A DNA stretch of 64,000 bases from Codonopsis lanceolata. Lineage: Eukaryota; Streptophyta; Magnoliopsida; Asterales; Campanulaceae. Under the pieces are notes generated by a model. It searched no databases, was not told the DNA's origin, and saw only the letters and a program-made list of their open reading frames with translations. Numbering within the stretch: the stretch's first letter is position 1; the number at the start of each line of letters is the position of its first letter. The stretch lies in the NCBI GenBank assembly GCA_013146195.2, contig CM028377.1, positions 103,197,547 through 103,261,546 of the forward strand. Direction: 5' to 3'. The translations under genes and the position numbers were made by a program. Shown here piece after piece: positions 11,901 through 24,499 of the stretch.

Positions 11901-13152
11901 CTTCGTGGTCCGGGAAGAAGTCACGCAAGATATCGCTTCAAAATTGATGCACCGAAGCGCATCACGAACCCCGGTATGTTGACATCCAAAATCTCGCTCT
12001 TAAAGGAATCTATCCCCCCTCGACTAAGGAAAAGAGGAGAATTTCCAAGACGGGCATCGCAATTTGTATTCACGGTGATGCTTATATAAAAAGGCACTAC
12101 CAAGGCCTCAATCTTTTATGCGCCGATCAGCCAAAGCGAGCAAATTATGGACCAACTCCATGGTGGTACATGGACCCCACATGAACGCCACATGCTATCC
12201 AAGAAAATTATCCCAAGAAGGGTACTATCGAGCTCGCCGAACCGATCATTCTGCTGGTGCGACATCAGCGAAGTGCCAACGCTTGGAATTGGCAAAGACG
12301 TGCCCCGCACATTCTATATATAACCCACGCCCTCGGCCCTTCTCAACATGGGGAATCGAATAGGCCAAATTCACCCGAGGATCCAATGGCCATGAATATG
12401 TCCCGTAGCCGCCGATTATTTCACAAAGTGGGTAGAAGCCTTTCCTACAAGATCCTAAATGCCGAAAAGGTGTCCGAATTTATCCTGCCAATATCATATA
12501 CCGCTACGGGTACCTTTCGAGATCATCTCCGACAACGGCTCTCATTTTGAAAGGGACGTGAATCGCCCGGCCGACGAGTTCAAAATTCAAAAACACAAAT
12601 CCTCCCCCTACGGCCACAAGCCAATGGTGCCATTGAAGCGCCCAACAAAACCCTAGAGAACATCATCAAAAATGGCCGACACAGAAGAGATCGGCCGCTA
12701 GAAAGCCGCCGCTAGCCTCCCGGGCTATCGCATCACTCCTACTCCCTGCTACCCCTATTCTCTAGCATACATGGAGGTAGTGTTGCCTATTGAGTTGAAA
12801 TACCATAATTAAGAGTAATGATGGAATCGACATAGGTCGACTGGTCAGGGCGATTTGAAGAATTAGCCCCTCGACGAAGGAAAGCATTAGCCCTCGAGCA
12901 CTCTCGAGCATATCAAAGACGATAGCCCGTGCATTCAACAAAAAGTCAAAGGTCAGCGACATCCGTGTCGGAGATTTGGTGCTCCGAGAAAAACCCCTAG
13001 TTATGTTGACACTAAGGGAACATGGAAATCTCCGTGGATGGGACCGTACATTGTCAAAGAGATCCCAGAGGTGTCGCATCTCACAAACCAGAAGGAGAGA
13101 ACTTTGTTCAATTTCTTCAACCTTGACAAGCTCAAAAGGTACTATGCTTGAG
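11901..13152 (+). pseudogene. Integrase and pol C-terminus remnant, old Tat-type element
   Basis: Integrase motifs are visible in shifting frames: DYFTKWVEAFPT near 12416; EIISDNGSHFERDV at about 12520-12560, with the central aspartate; HKSSPYGHKP near 12592. The catalytic glutamate region has become VPLKRPTKP. The C-terminal pol end is readable as WMGPYIVKEIPE (13038-13073) and TLFNFFNLDKLKRYYA followed by a stop at 13152, the typical Tat pol terminus without a chromodomain. Confidence 0.75.
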
Positions 13153-14875
13153 CCTATCTATCCGACAAAAGTGTTTCCTCTCCAAATTTAGGTTGAAAAC
13201 CTCGAAAGTATGCCTAAGCAAAAGTTAGAGCGAAAAACACAATAAAAGGAGAAATAAGGGCTCAGGTTGAAAACCCGAAAGGGAGACCTAGCAAAAATTA
13301 GAGCATAAAAAAATCAGGAGAAAAGGAGAGGAAGACACTCTTCAATCCTCAGATTTTATCTCCGCTGCATACAACAAGCCCAATCGACAAAGGAAAGAGA
13401 AAACCACAACGAAGCTCACATTAAAACATTAAAATATATTACAGGGTCCAAAGGTGCAACTTAGGAATATTTATTTAAGACGTTTATATTATACATTAAC
13501 TGCATTGCACATATATATTCTTGCCTACACCCCACTTGTTTCCCTCAGATATTTTCTTCCTTGCACTCTCGAAGTGGTTCCATCAATGCTTGCAAGGCCC
13601 ACCCAACAGCCCATATCCCTTCTCCTCATGAGGTACGAGGAACCTCTATTCTCGTAATCGCCGAAGTATCTTCTTCATCATCGCCAACATCTCCATTCTC
13701 GTGACCGTGGTTGCTGGGACCGCCCCATTATCTCTAAGTCTGCGGCCCCATCTAGGTTGAGGGGGAGCAGCCTCTTCCTGTTCCTGTGGATTATGTTGCC
13801 GATTGCCATTATTAGGCCTCACATCGCCCCATCCATTTTGAGGAGGGGGACAACCTCTTCCCGGCCTCCCATGATCCTGTGCCAACCTACATTATCGTGA
13901 CGAGGGACCTCATAATCAACATACCCGAAACCGGGCCCCATTCACCAGAGGGGGAGCAGCCTCCGCTGCTTCCCCAATTACTTGACCTCGCTTCATTCTA
14001 CCCGTGAGCCACGTGAGTGCCAAGATTGGTACCGGCCTAAATCTTCCCTCGCATGCCTCGGGATGACTAAGCCCGAAGCCAATCTTCGCCTATCTCCATA
14101 AGGCGAGCATCAATACCCGTAGCAACATGCCTGGCCAAACAAGCTTCTCAATCTTCATCGATCTCGCTGAGAAGTTCCTCCGCAATCACCATTATCCATG
14201 CCAAGTATTCGAGGGACAAAATATATGATCGAGAACAAATGAAGCCTATCAAAGTCAAGCCGCCATATCTCCGGAAGTTGAAATTTAGTCCCTGCTATTT
14301 TCCATCTCCAAGAACACCATGAAGTCGTGGTTCCGAATGTTCTGCCCACCAAATTGGCGCAATATTCTATCAAGACTATAAAGAGGTCCTCCCCGATGCC
14401 CAACATAACAACTTGGGTGCATAGCCAAATAGAATAAAATGAAGCGCCTAATCTCCCAAATGGTTAATCACCCGTGATATATCCATGGATCCCTCCGAAA
14501 GAAATCCCACCAAATAATTAGTTTGGGGAAAGTCTAACCATGTAGCCCCTGATCATATATCCCTCGAAAGGTGCAGAGCCATCACGCACCGAAAATGCTC
14601 CTCCACCACATGTGAATCGAATGGGATCGATAGGAAAAGTTCGCACCACCGAAAAGCATCTAGACCAGCCAAAAGTTTCGCTAAGATTACGGGACAATAT
14701 TCGCTCGGCGATCACGTGCGCAGAGCAAGATCTACCACTCGCACGCAATAAATCCCCGATGGCCCACCAAAGAAATATCTCCCACTGTGCATGAAAAGAG
14801 CCGTCACCGACGCCTCGATAATCCACGCCATCCTCCCCGAACTCGCGGAGCCCGAGGAAGAACAAATAAGTCAAA
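13153..14875. mobile_element. Post-pol region with degraded fragments
   Basis: After the pol stop, the repeated phrase GGTTGAAAACC(C/T)GAAAG (about 13191 and 13265), with AGCAAAAATTAGAGC, marks the usual spacer after pol in this lineage. From 13640 to 14875 the composition is coding-like but no frame is continuous. A minus-strand open piece (13646-13885) is rich in P, Q, G and R. Plus-strand reading near 14310 gives a piece resembling a Gag core (KSWFRMFCPPNWRNIL). These may be scrambled gag pieces; I cannot order them. Confidence 0.35.
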
Positions 14876-14975
14876 NNNNNNNNNNNNNNNNNNNNNNNNN
14901 NNNNNNNNNNNNNNNNNNNNNNNNNNNNNNNNNNNNNNNNNNNNNNNNNNNNNNNNNNNNNNNNNNNNNNNNNNN
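14876..14975. other. Assembly gap (100 N)
   Basis: Exactly 100 N, the usual placeholder length for a gap of unknown size. The true distance between the post-pol region and the antisense gene is therefore unknown. Confidence 0.99.
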
Positions 14976-15224
14976 AAACAAATATTCTTTAGATAACTCA
15001 TCTTACAAAAAATAAGTAACATTGTTTAAATACAATAAAATTGTCCTGGATAAAGGCACATTCGCCTGGGGGCTACTCGACACAGCGAGGAAAAAACAAA
15101 AAGCTACTGTGAGATGGCGACTTCGGCGCCACGAGTGGGAGAGGGAAGACCATGTTGTTCTGGCTATAGATGCAATTCGACCACGGTTGGGTGTCGCCTT
15201 CACCCATAAATTGTCTCAATTTTA

Positions 15225-18023
15225 ATTCCTGTCGAAGTCCACCTCCTCACCCCTCGCCCACCTTCTTTAGGGCCATCACATCAAGCGACCACGGGGTGGG
15301 TGGCACCCATTCCTCCAAGTTATATCTAACATCCGCTGCCCGCAACATCTCCAGCTCGTCCTCTGTAAAAGGGATCATCTCATGGCCTTGCCGAGCAGCA
15401 TCGCCGACGAAATACTCACTGCCCCACTCGATTATGGTGCGGTGATCCTCAAACCCACCGAAGCATATGATGTATTGTCCGATCGTAATAAAGCGACGAT
15501 TTCTTGATTAAAAGCTTCTCCCTCAAAAGATTTGAAAGGGCGACTCCGCCTCCTCAACCTGGCCCCTCCAACCGGCAACCTGGCTCTCGGCCAGGCTTCT
15601 TGCTCGGCCAGGGCAGTCTTCTCCTCAACCTGTTTAGCCTTTCCCTCGGCATCATTGGCCCTCCTCTCCGCAACAAAAACACGAGCTTCAGCCGAGTCCT
15701 TGGCTTCATTTGCGGACCATCTTGGCCGAAGACTCTCAACTGGCTTCCCTTAGCATGTTCGCTTGTCGTGAGGCCACTGACCTGTAAGAGCTCAATTTCA
15801 TCTTTATCGGCTTGGGCCCGAAGTCTTCAACTTGTTAGCCTCGATGGCGAGACGCTGCTCGGCTCGAGGCCAAGTGAAGACAATAAAAGAACAAATCTAC
15901 AGAAAATACAATGTATATTAGCAACAGGCACAACCGACAAAACAATAACAAACAACAAAGAGAAAATAAAAAAGGGCGAAGAATATTACCTCACTTATGC
16001 ATAGGCCAATTCGTCCCATGCCCTCAGCAGGGGGCAAAGAATTGGCAATCCCGACCATGTCCCCAACTTGAGCCCGGACAACTAGCCCTTGCCCGGCTAG
16101 GGCCATGGGAGAATCGCGACGACAAGCGTCAAAATTGGCGAGCACGGGAACATCTGCAAAAGCTTAGCCGGGTCCCTGCAGCCGGCTCAAGAAGTGGTCG
16201 GACCTACAAAATCATCTCTCACCTGGACCTGCTCTTCATAGCCGATGAAGAGACAGCCTTAACTTTGCCCTTCAATTTTTTCCCCGCAGGGGGACGAGTA
16301 GACTTCTCGCTTTGATCATCCTCCTCGAAAGCATCCACGATCAATTGTCGTTTCCTGGGAGGGGCTTTGCTCTCTCAATGGAGGTGGGGTCTATGTAGGA
16401 GGCGTGAACCATGGGCTCGAAACTTTCTTGGTAAATGGGCCGGGGGGTTTACTTCTTCCCCGGGGATTAATTCTGGTTGGCGCTCGGTGAGGAGCCGCTG
16501 TGGAAGGAGCAGCCGAGGACCCAACCCCCTGCTCGTCGGTTGGTAGTGGATAGGCCTTATTAGGGTCGGCCTTTGCATCTTTTAAAATTTGCCGACGGGT
16601 CACCCCTGCGTCTCGCCTGGCCGACTTCCCCGTGAGTGCATCTATATCGATCATATCTGAAACAATGAAAGAATCAGTCAGGACGAGCACAGAATTGATC
16701 AAGAAGAAATAAGAAAATAAAGCTCAAATAAAAAGCTACAAAGTAACGGTATATACTTCCACAGCCTTCGAGGAAGAAGGTATTCTCTTTGCACTGAGGG
16801 CAATCCAGCTGGAACTTATTACCCTCATGCATCGACCATCCGGGGTATTGGATGTACTCTGGGGACCTCACAACAACAAATTTCCCTTAAACCTTTGGTC
16901 GCCATTCACCATCCTCAATGAGTTTCGCCCACGCTTATGGAATTCCAATCAAATACCCGGGCAGGCCCCGTCCCTCTTACTCCGAGAAAATCCTCGATAG
17001 CCTTACGAGCAGATTCCTCATACTTGTCCAAAATCCCAGCCGGGGAGAATGACTTAATCTCTTCATTAGAAAGGCGAGGCACCGGGAAATTCCACCCGTA
17101 TCTGCTCTCCACCAACAAAACCTTCTCGCCCCAATGCCCCTGCTTTCCTGAGGCTTGGCGAACAGGTTTATTCCTCGGTTGTGATGCTTGCATTGGAGGC
17201 GCTTCAGGGATTTTGTCACCGCAAAATAGGTTTTAAAGAGGGGCAGCGTCGGTTCAAACCCGAGCATTCGGACACACGCTGCAAAGGAAATTAGATATCG
17301 AACGAGATTCAAGGAGAGGTCGAGAGGGTGAGCACCCGCTTCTTCTAGAAGCTCGCACAGAAGAGGGTCGAGAGGTAGTCGAAGACCGGCTTCAAAGAAT
17401 GAAATATATAAACCTACTTATCTGCCTCGCCCCGCCCGTCCATACTAATCGAATTATCGGGCGGATCCCCTGAATCTTTTCCGATCAGATTGTACCGCTC
17501 CCCCAGCCTATCTACATCGGGAGGATAAATGTTATTCCTCCATTCCTCAAGACTGCGAGCAGGAGCATCATCGGCCTCTGCCGAAACCTCTCCAACTGGG
17601 GCAGTAGCTGAAGAGCTCTCCCATCGTTTCTCGGCGGCTAGGGCCCTGTTTGCCTCAACTACGTCCTGGGCGACTATCTCTCGGTAATATTGGTTAAAGA
17701 GATAACGAAGGGCTCTGGTCATGTTCGAGCATACCAACATAGGCGCCTACCGATATCATCGCCGGCGATTCTTTCGTCAGGTGGGTAAACCTCCATGCCA
17801 GAACCACCGTTGACAAGTAATGGCACCGCTTGGCTCGGTTTAACTAATGCCGCCGGCCGGTTTGCGAGTACAATCTCTTGGTTGTGGGAGATCGAGCATA
17901 CACCGGACCTGGGCTTACATGCTTAGTCCTCATACTTCTTTGAAACACAGTCGAGGATCTGGGCGAAGATGAGGAAGAGGTTTCGCTCGGGGTAAAAACA
18001 GAAAGGGCAGACACAGGGTTCAT
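15225..18023 (-). pseudogene. Antisense gene of the old Tat element (decayed)
   Basis: On the strand opposite pol, between integrase and 3' LTR. It starts MNPVSALSVFTPSETSSSS at 18023. LISFAACVRMLGFEPTLPLF lies near 17230-17290 and VLLVESRYGWNFPVPRL near 17080-17130, parallel to SFTVACRSLGFEPDMTLF and ALLVESSIGWPF in the younger element. A coiled-coil piece (AEARVFVAERRANDAEGKAK) lies near 15600-15700, and IPFTEDELEMLRAADV near 15333-15380 matches VPFNEDELESLAETDV at 41397-41445. The order is therefore the same in both elements. Tat elements such as Retand and Grande are known to carry antisense ORFs between pol and the 3' LTR; function unknown. This copy has stops and frameshifts. Confidence 0.7.
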
Positions 18024-18462
18024 AAAAACCTAACCCTAGAAACCTAACCGACTGAAGAGCGAGTAAAAGTGGGAAGAAGAGAACAAATACCTGTGAAACG
18101 ATTTGAGATCAGGAGCGAGCAAAAAGCAGGAAACGAAGCGAGGAGAAAATTGAGCGAGGACCGGGAAAAGTGACAGACACCAAGGAATGGACTCCGGTGT
18201 ATCGGAAAACGCAGAGGTCACCGGAAAAAACTGCAAAATCAGAAAACGCTCAAAACAGAGTCAAAAATCTACGAAAATTGTATCAAAAAGAAGAGGAAAG
18301 GATGGCGAACCTAGAAACTAGGATTTTAGAACAGGGGAACGGCTGGAAATGTCAGAAATGGGAAAGGTAGCAGGAAGGATTTTTTCGCCTGTTTGAGAAC
18401 TCGAAGAATCGGAAGAAGAGTGTGGAAGAAGAGTGAAGTGAAAAAACCGGGAAAAATTGTGC

Positions 18463-18469
18463 TTTTATA
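18463..18469 (-). promoter_or_regulatory. Putative TATA box of the antisense gene (old element)
   Basis: Minus strand GGTATAAAAGCAC, about 440 bp upstream of the antisense ATG. The younger element has GGTATAAAAACCC at the equivalent place. A donor-like CACAG|GTATTTG near 18090 and an acceptor-like TTTCTAG just before the ATG suggest a 5'-UTR intron. Confidence 0.5.
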
Positions 18470-18896
18470 CCAACCCGATCACGCCGGGTCGACCCGACCA
18501 AAAACACGCGGATCCTACCCAAACCTTTCATTGGCCGACACGTGGCGAGCACTGTGTACGAGATGACTGCAAACCGACGACGTTTCGATAATTGGACGCC
18601 GTCACATTTCGTGAAAAGTAATTACGAATGATTGTTTACGACCCCTCGAAAACCGTGCATTTAATGCATACGGCGAACCAATTTCCTAGGAAAATTTCAC
18701 TAATTACTCCTTCATGCATCCTCGACGGCAAAGTGATCGACCACGAAAAAACCGAACATCCAAGCGAGCAAACCAAGTTAGCGACCACAAATAGAAATGA
18801 ACAAAGAGCCGAGGAAACCTAGTGAAGATCAGAGACAGACAAATCAAGCATAAAATTCTACTAGACTTTCCAAGCTAAGGATAAATCCTCGCACTT

Positions 18897-19745
18897 GGAA
18901 ACTCGGGGGCTATTGATGGGACCCGACCTGGGTCCCCCTACGTGGAACGACCACGTGATTCCAGCTAGGCTTGGTCCGATCCCACCAAAGGCCGAAGACC
19001 ATTCCCTAGTCAATCATCATCGACAACCATTGACCAGCCGATATGAAGTACCGGCGACCACCGACCTGCTGAGCATAATAGGCGACCATGAACCAAACAA
19101 CCCGACCACACGAGCGAGGACCACCTATGCTCGGCCGACAACTCATCTGGGATAAGACAGGTTTAGCCCGTAGCCTGTACATAGCATCCAGGTGCCTTCC
19201 CCATAAGAGCCGAGCAAGCCATGCAAGCCGCTACCTCTTATCGGCTTATTCAACCGCCTACAATCAATACAAAGACACGCAACTGTTGACCACTCAGAAC
19301 CGCCAAAGAAGCCGACTGGAACAAGTCCTACCAGTTGGGACCCTCATACCAATCATGACTCCAAATCTAAGCTACTATAAAAGGAAACCTTTCCCTTCAA
19401 GAAAGGTAAGATTTACTTCACATCTCAAACTTACTATATCGCTGGTAATAGAAAAAGATACAAAGGGAGATTACTCTCAAAACACTTACCGGAAGCTCAA
19501 AGGAACGCCTAGCTCCGGCATACCATATATTACCCTCACATTCGACTCTCACACCGAGGGTCAGAGCTGGAAACCCCAAAGACCCTAACGGTAGTCTTCC
19601 TTTCGGTACTTATCAACCAATATCAACCATCAAGCTCGGATATCCTACGGTGTTGGTACCTCCTCTATTCACCGACGTGACCACCAAGAGTCGGACACGT
19701 CAGCTCTGGTCCATTACGTGGACTGCCAGCATAGTCACCCCATCA
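18897..19745 (+). mobile_element. 3' LTR and polypurine tract of the old Tat element
   Basis: A purine tract ACTCGGGGGCTAT (18901-18913) precedes TGATGGGACCCGACCTGGGT at 18914, a typical LTR start. A TATA box CTATAAAAGG lies at 19375-19384. The 3' boundary is uncertain; the last CA before sequence character changes is near 19745 (CACCCCATCA). No 5' LTR of this type is present upstream in the window, so the element's left end is lost or replaced by the TGTAGACACC element. Confidence 0.6.
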
Positions 19746-19749
19746 TTGT

Positions 19750-20310
19750 GGCGTGATCACCATCTTTCACCATCCTTATTCCTAGTCCCTTGTACCGAGC
19801 TTGACTCCATGTCTCCATCTTCATCTACTTCGCTTGTATCCCGGTGCTTGACCTTGAAAGTGAGGGCACTGGCCAGTCCTATACTCTTATTAAAGACTCA
19901 ACATCCCTCTCTTCTTTTATAGTTTGCCAATAAGAACCCAGAACATGCAAAAGAATACATGTACGAAGAATTTCGCATAATCCAGTTCTCTCCAGAAAGG
20001 GCAAACATCATCATAACTACCTGGCCATTTGCAATGCAGCAGCAAAGATATAACTGATTTCCCGTCCATCTTGAACATGAAGCACCAATTGATAATAATC
20101 TTACCTCTTCTTCTTAAACAATAGTCTGTTTTCCCTTTGTTTCCTGAAGTGGTTTAAATCCAATAGCCGACTTGCAGAAAGCAATTGGTGGGCCCTCTTG
20201 TAAAGTATGGTGAAAGGTTTCTTGGAAACGAAAAGGAAGCCCTTAGTTACGAGGATCACTTTTGAGAAGAGAACCTGGAAGACGAGGCTTGGGCATATTT
20301 GGGACAAATT
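19750..20310. pseudogene. Possible host-gene exon remnants, unrecognised
   Basis: Low-copy-looking sequence follows the LTR. On the plus strand, a pyrimidine tract and AG (CTTCTTTTATAG) end at 19921. They are followed by an open exon-like piece FANKNPEHAKEYMYEEFRI..., which closes with a stop at 20059. On the minus strand, other exon-like pieces appear: LTFKVKHRDTSEVDEDGDM near 19810-19865, and GPPIAFCKSAIGFKPLQET near 20130-20195. The strands compete, so orientation is unresolved. I do not recognise the family. Confidence 0.3.
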
Positions 20311-20339
20311 TTAAAAAGTTGATTTCTATGATTGAAAAA

Positions 20340-21720
20340 AAAGGGTACCAAAGGGATTAAATAATTGAGAAAGTGGACCGACCTGTAATTATCTCTTTTT
20401 TTGGATAACTGAAAAAATGCATTATTGGGGACGAAAAGACTACGATACCCTTAATGAGTCTAGGGTACGCTATGGATCACTCACACAATTGAATCGCGCT
20501 ACATCAAATTTTGCACCGCGATACATCAATTTAAATGCATCAATTTTTGCACTGCGATACATTGATTCAAATACCTAATCCAATATTTACACCACGATAC
20601 ATAAATTTTATTTATCTAATCAATTTTGCACCGTGATGATTCAATTTTTTCTCTGTAGTACATAAATTTTAATTACGTATTCTAATTTTACACCACGATG
20701 CATCAATTTTTGTATAACGATACAAAATCATAATAAATCAGTGCATGTCCTTCACATTCATTGCGCACAATCATGATTTTTGAACTCACTAGAGCTGTGG
20801 AAGAAAATGATACGACCATTGTGGAAACGTTATTTCGAAAATGGATTTTAGCGGTTGATAAAAAAGAACGCTAAACTTGACTGAAAAAATGTTTGGAATA
20901 GTGTACTGACCCGCAATTTCTCAATGAAATAATGAGAGATATTCGGTCCGGTCCCTTTTTAAAGTTTTTAGCCGCTCCGCTCATCTGTTATTTTTTTAAC
21001 TGGAAAAAAATCACTTTATGCATCAAAATGCAAGATTTTGTGCATAGTGATACACAAATTGATGCACATTCATGCATCGTAATGCAAGATTTTGTGCATC
21101 GCAATGTAAAAAGTGACTTTTTCTGATTATAAGAAATAATATGGGAGGAGAGTGGAGCGATTAAAAACTTAAAAAAAAAAAAACTGGCCCGACATTTTAG
21201 AATTTGGATGGTTCGGCATCGTTTGACCACTGATTACTCATGTAAAAGTAGTTTGTCCTACCCAAATTGAGTACCTCAATTAACACAACTATTGATAGGT
21301 TTTGTCAAGGAGACCTACTTATTCTATTAAGGAGATAATTGCCAACAAATCTCTCAAGTAGTCAAAAAATGGAGGACAATCAAGTGGAAACAAAATAAGA
21401 TAATTTTTGGGAAAAAAGGAAGCATAAAACTGAATCCCAACTTGAATCTTTTAATTCATCGACAAATATGGTGTTTGTAGTTACTGAATCACTTGGTTTG
21501 GTTTGGTTTGATTCACTTTTGTGGTTTATAAATAAAAAAAATTAATCAACCAACATTAACAATAACAATACAAATAATATTTAAATTTTGAATTAAAATC
21601 AAACATTAAAAAATAACTTATTAAAAGTAGATTTTTATAAATAAAACAATGCAAATTCTAAAATAAACATAAATAATAGAAGAAAAAAATCATCCAACAA
21701 TCTAGAATTGGTTTGGTTTA
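20340..21720. repeat. Diverged copy (A) of the repeat segment seen at 48820-50875
   Basis: From about 20905 the sequence follows 48820-49170: a GGTCGGTCC-like start, then GTTTTTA, GGAAAAAATCA, TGCATCG arrays, and GGGAGGGGAGCGG-like stretches. It continues through GAGTACCTCAATTA...TTCTATTAAGGAGA (21270-21350), to GGTTTGGTTTGGTTTGATTC near 21490, matching 49930-50680 with a gap. Two palindrome arrays lie inside: 20480-20720 (ACCGCGATACATCAATTT-type units) and 20990-21120 (TGCATCGTAATGCAAGATTT-type units). No coding capacity. Confidence 0.6.
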
Positions 21721-22560
21721 TGTATCCAAAAGTGATACAATGGACTTTTACAATTATAGGATATCTGAGCTTTAATATTTGAAGCTCCAAACCTATCAAA
21801 GCAACCCAAAAATACGTATGAACTAGGCAAGGACTTTCCCTACAAATGCACTCCGGTGTAATAATCAGTACAATACACGAGTGAGAAAGCAAATTCACAG
21901 TGTTTAGGCTTATTAGAATATAACGTACCTTTTATTCAAGATTGAGAGGGGTTTATATAGCCTCGGCCTTAACTGCCAAGTAGTGGGTAGTAACTGCCCG
22001 GGCATAAAGCAAGTGCATTAGCTAGGCCACGTCTGGACGTGGGGGCGATTTTAACGGCATTAACCCCCCACGTTCTGGACAACCGTTACTAGCATCGCCG
22101 AGCAGGCTTAGCTGCTTGCTATGGTGGATGCTCCTACTCGCTATCTACTTGGCCCCCTGTTGATATGCGATAGGTTGTCTACTAGATATGCCCGCGTATG
22201 AGCCGAGCGTATATCTCTGTCTGTTGTACCGTATGGTCGCTTATCTCGCGGGTCGAGAACTTGTCGTGCATGTGGTAATGGGGTCATGCTCTTTGGCACG
22301 TGACCGTTACTTGGGTCGTTTGGGCCTGGTAGCTCAGTGGCCCCCTCCTCCTTGTTTGGCGAGTACAGTTACTCGGAGCGAGGAGCAAAATGTATGGTGT
22401 GTGTCCTTAGAAGTCTGGCGCGTGGCCGCTAAGGACTTGTCAACTTGTGGGCTTTACAAAGACGATCAAGGAAGCTGGATGTAGGTGCATGAACCTATCC
22501 CTTCTGGCGGTTGTTTACCTTGACTCATGCCAGAAGCACTGGAGAAGGAGACCAGCTTGT
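21721..22560 (-). mobile_element. Tat-type LTR, minus orientation (solo or truncated)
   Basis: The minus strand has a TATA box GGCTATATAAACCCC (about 21950-21964). Downstream, GTACTGATTATTACACCGGA...GGGAAAGTCCTTGCC parallels ATACTGATTTTCACGCCGGA...GGGAGTGCCCCTGCC in the LTR at 27075-27120, so the two LTRs are related. The 3' end (...GGATACA) joins repeat copy A exactly at 21720/21721. The 5' end is not defined. No internal region of this element was found, suggesting a solo LTR. Confidence 0.5.
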
Positions 22561-22794
22561 AAAACATTTATTTGGGGAATGTCGGATTAGGAGGCGTGTT
22601 CCCAACGCAGCCTTAAATGTGACCCCTCGTACTTGGTGAATGCATTCACACCGAATGAAAACCGTGCAACCATTTTTTCCTCCCTTTTTGAATCCAATTT
22701 TTGGCTATAAAAGCCAATCAAGTTTACTCTTCTCTATTTTACCAGTTTCAAAAATTGGAGAACCTCCATCTGCAGAAAACGCCCATTGCCTATG
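22561..22794. other. Unassigned spacer with a plus-strand TATA-like motif
   Basis: GGCTATAAAAGCC near 22704-22716, followed by a pyrimidine-rich stretch, looks like a promoter core, but no open reading frame follows. TGTAACACC begins at 22795. Confidence 0.25.
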
Positions 22795-23448
22795 TAACAC
22801 CAAGGAATTGCATATTTAATTAATTGTGCATTAGGGTGTATTAGCATGAATAATTATGTGCTACGTGCTATGATTAATGTGTTTTATATTGTGGACTTAG
22901 GTAATTACCTTATGTGAATCCATTTAAGCTCAAGATATATTGGGCTTGATGTGTTATGTGTTTAAAGTCCACAATGGGACTTTGGTTTCGTTTGTTATTA
23001 TTTAGAACCACCTTGGACGAAAAATGACACGTTAAGTTAAAAAATATTTATTTTCGACTAAGTTGACCCTAGGTTCATCCCTGGTTGACTAGGGGACCTT
23101 TAGGATTAACTTAGAATTGTTTTGGAATTGGTTTTCCATACCTTTGCACAAGCTCGAGTTTAATTTTTAGTTCAAGCCACGTATTCATGTAGGCCAAAAA
23201 CAACCTGCAGTAAATTGGTCCTAGTTTTGTGTAAAAAACTTGGAATTGAGATTGGTTTGATTCATTAGAAACTAGACTCCAAGGGTTTTCTAATCATATC
23301 TTAAATTTAAATTTTCGAACTTATAGATCAGTCCTGGCAGGTATTTAAAGTTGACAGAAATTATTTGGACAAAATTGAGCCTTTTGGGCATTTGGCCTAT
23401 TTTCCCCTTTTATATAATTGACGCGAGGATGAGTTCAAAACTCATCTT

Positions 23449-23511
<63 letters not shown>

Positions 23512-23640
23512 AATCGTGAGGTATTAGTGGTTTTGAAATGTTTTGAACTTCTACCCTTGATTCGTTAACGGAAATTTACTCATTTTTAATTTCGACTCAA
23601 GGATGTTATACGTGTTGAGGGCTACATTTGTACCCCAAAT
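22795..23640 (+). mobile_element. LTR-like sequence starting TGTAACACC
   Basis: Starts TGTAACACCAAGGAATTGCA and is homologous, inverted, to 85-796. It contains GGCCACGTATTCATGTAGGC, CTAGACTCCAAGGG and a (CT)n run at 23452-23509. Its right part (from 23139) is included in the tandem duplication and so recurs from 46029. The 3' boundary is unclear. Confidence 0.4.
23452..23509. repeat. (CT)n microsatellite
   Basis: About 29 CT dinucleotides. The duplicate copy near 46345-46360 has only a few units, showing slippage since the duplication. Confidence 0.95.
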
Positions 23641-23754
23641 ATTTTTTATTTTCACCGATATTTTTCGGATGAAGTAAGTTACTAATCCCCTTATTTGTTT
23701 GTATATGTAATAATATGTGCTACAAAGGATGTTTATGGGTGTTCAAGCATTAAA

Positions 23755-24045
23755 GCGATGCCCAATCTTTACATTACGATGCCCAAATTTGGACAGACTT
23801 CAAATTATCCATTGTGATGCCCAATTTTTAAATTACGATGCCCAAATTTGGGTGGGGATTTTTGTATTATGATGCCCAAATTTGAGACAAACTTCAATTG
23901 TGCATTGTGATGCCCAAATTTTGTATTCCGATGCCCAAATTTGGGCAGAGGGAGGTTTTTTTCATTGTGATGCCCAAATTGGGACATACTTTAATTGTGC
24001 ATTGTGATGCCCAAATTTTGGCAGGGCTTTGTTCGCGCGCTTTTT
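23755..24045. repeat. Array of about 50-bp units with core GCGATGCCCAAATTTG
   Basis: Five to seven imperfect units of the form CATTGTGATGCCCAAATTTG followed by a GACA(T/G)ACTTCAATTGTG linker. Related arrays lie at 46605-46905 (duplicate) and 54020-54270 (independent, more diverged). Open stretches reading as GHHNxKFGHRN on the minus strand are by-products of the repeat. Confidence 0.8.
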
Positions 24046-24499
24046 CTTCATTAAAGGTATATTCGTCATTTTTGTCTAAAAAAGTGTACTTTAGCGGTTG
24101 AAACAAATATCATGGACTTTTTTTGTTATAATTTCATCACAGGGGACCGGTCCGAATTTCTCCCTTATTTTGGGGCTAGTATGTATGAGTGTACCGGTAC
24201 CTTTTCCAAAGTTTTTAACCTCAAAATTCCACAGTTCTTTTTTTCAACCGTCATAGACCACTTTTCGAAATATTGTTATGTGAATGTCATCGTCTCCTTC
24301 AACAGCTCTGACAACGCATTTTGGATTCGAAAATCACCATTGTTGCGCAACAAAACAGTAATTTTTTATTATGTACGAAAATGTAATAAATCTGTGCTGG
24401 GTTGAATGATTTTTCAGTAGGACGAAGGCATAGTAGGAGGGGGAAGAAGAAGGTTTACGACAGAGAAGATGGAAGAAGGGGTGGAGGACATGGTCTGGT

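Noticed and set aside
24112..24405. 97-codon frame in copy B
   Set aside because: Not preserved in copy C (about 46970-47260), where stops and indels break it.
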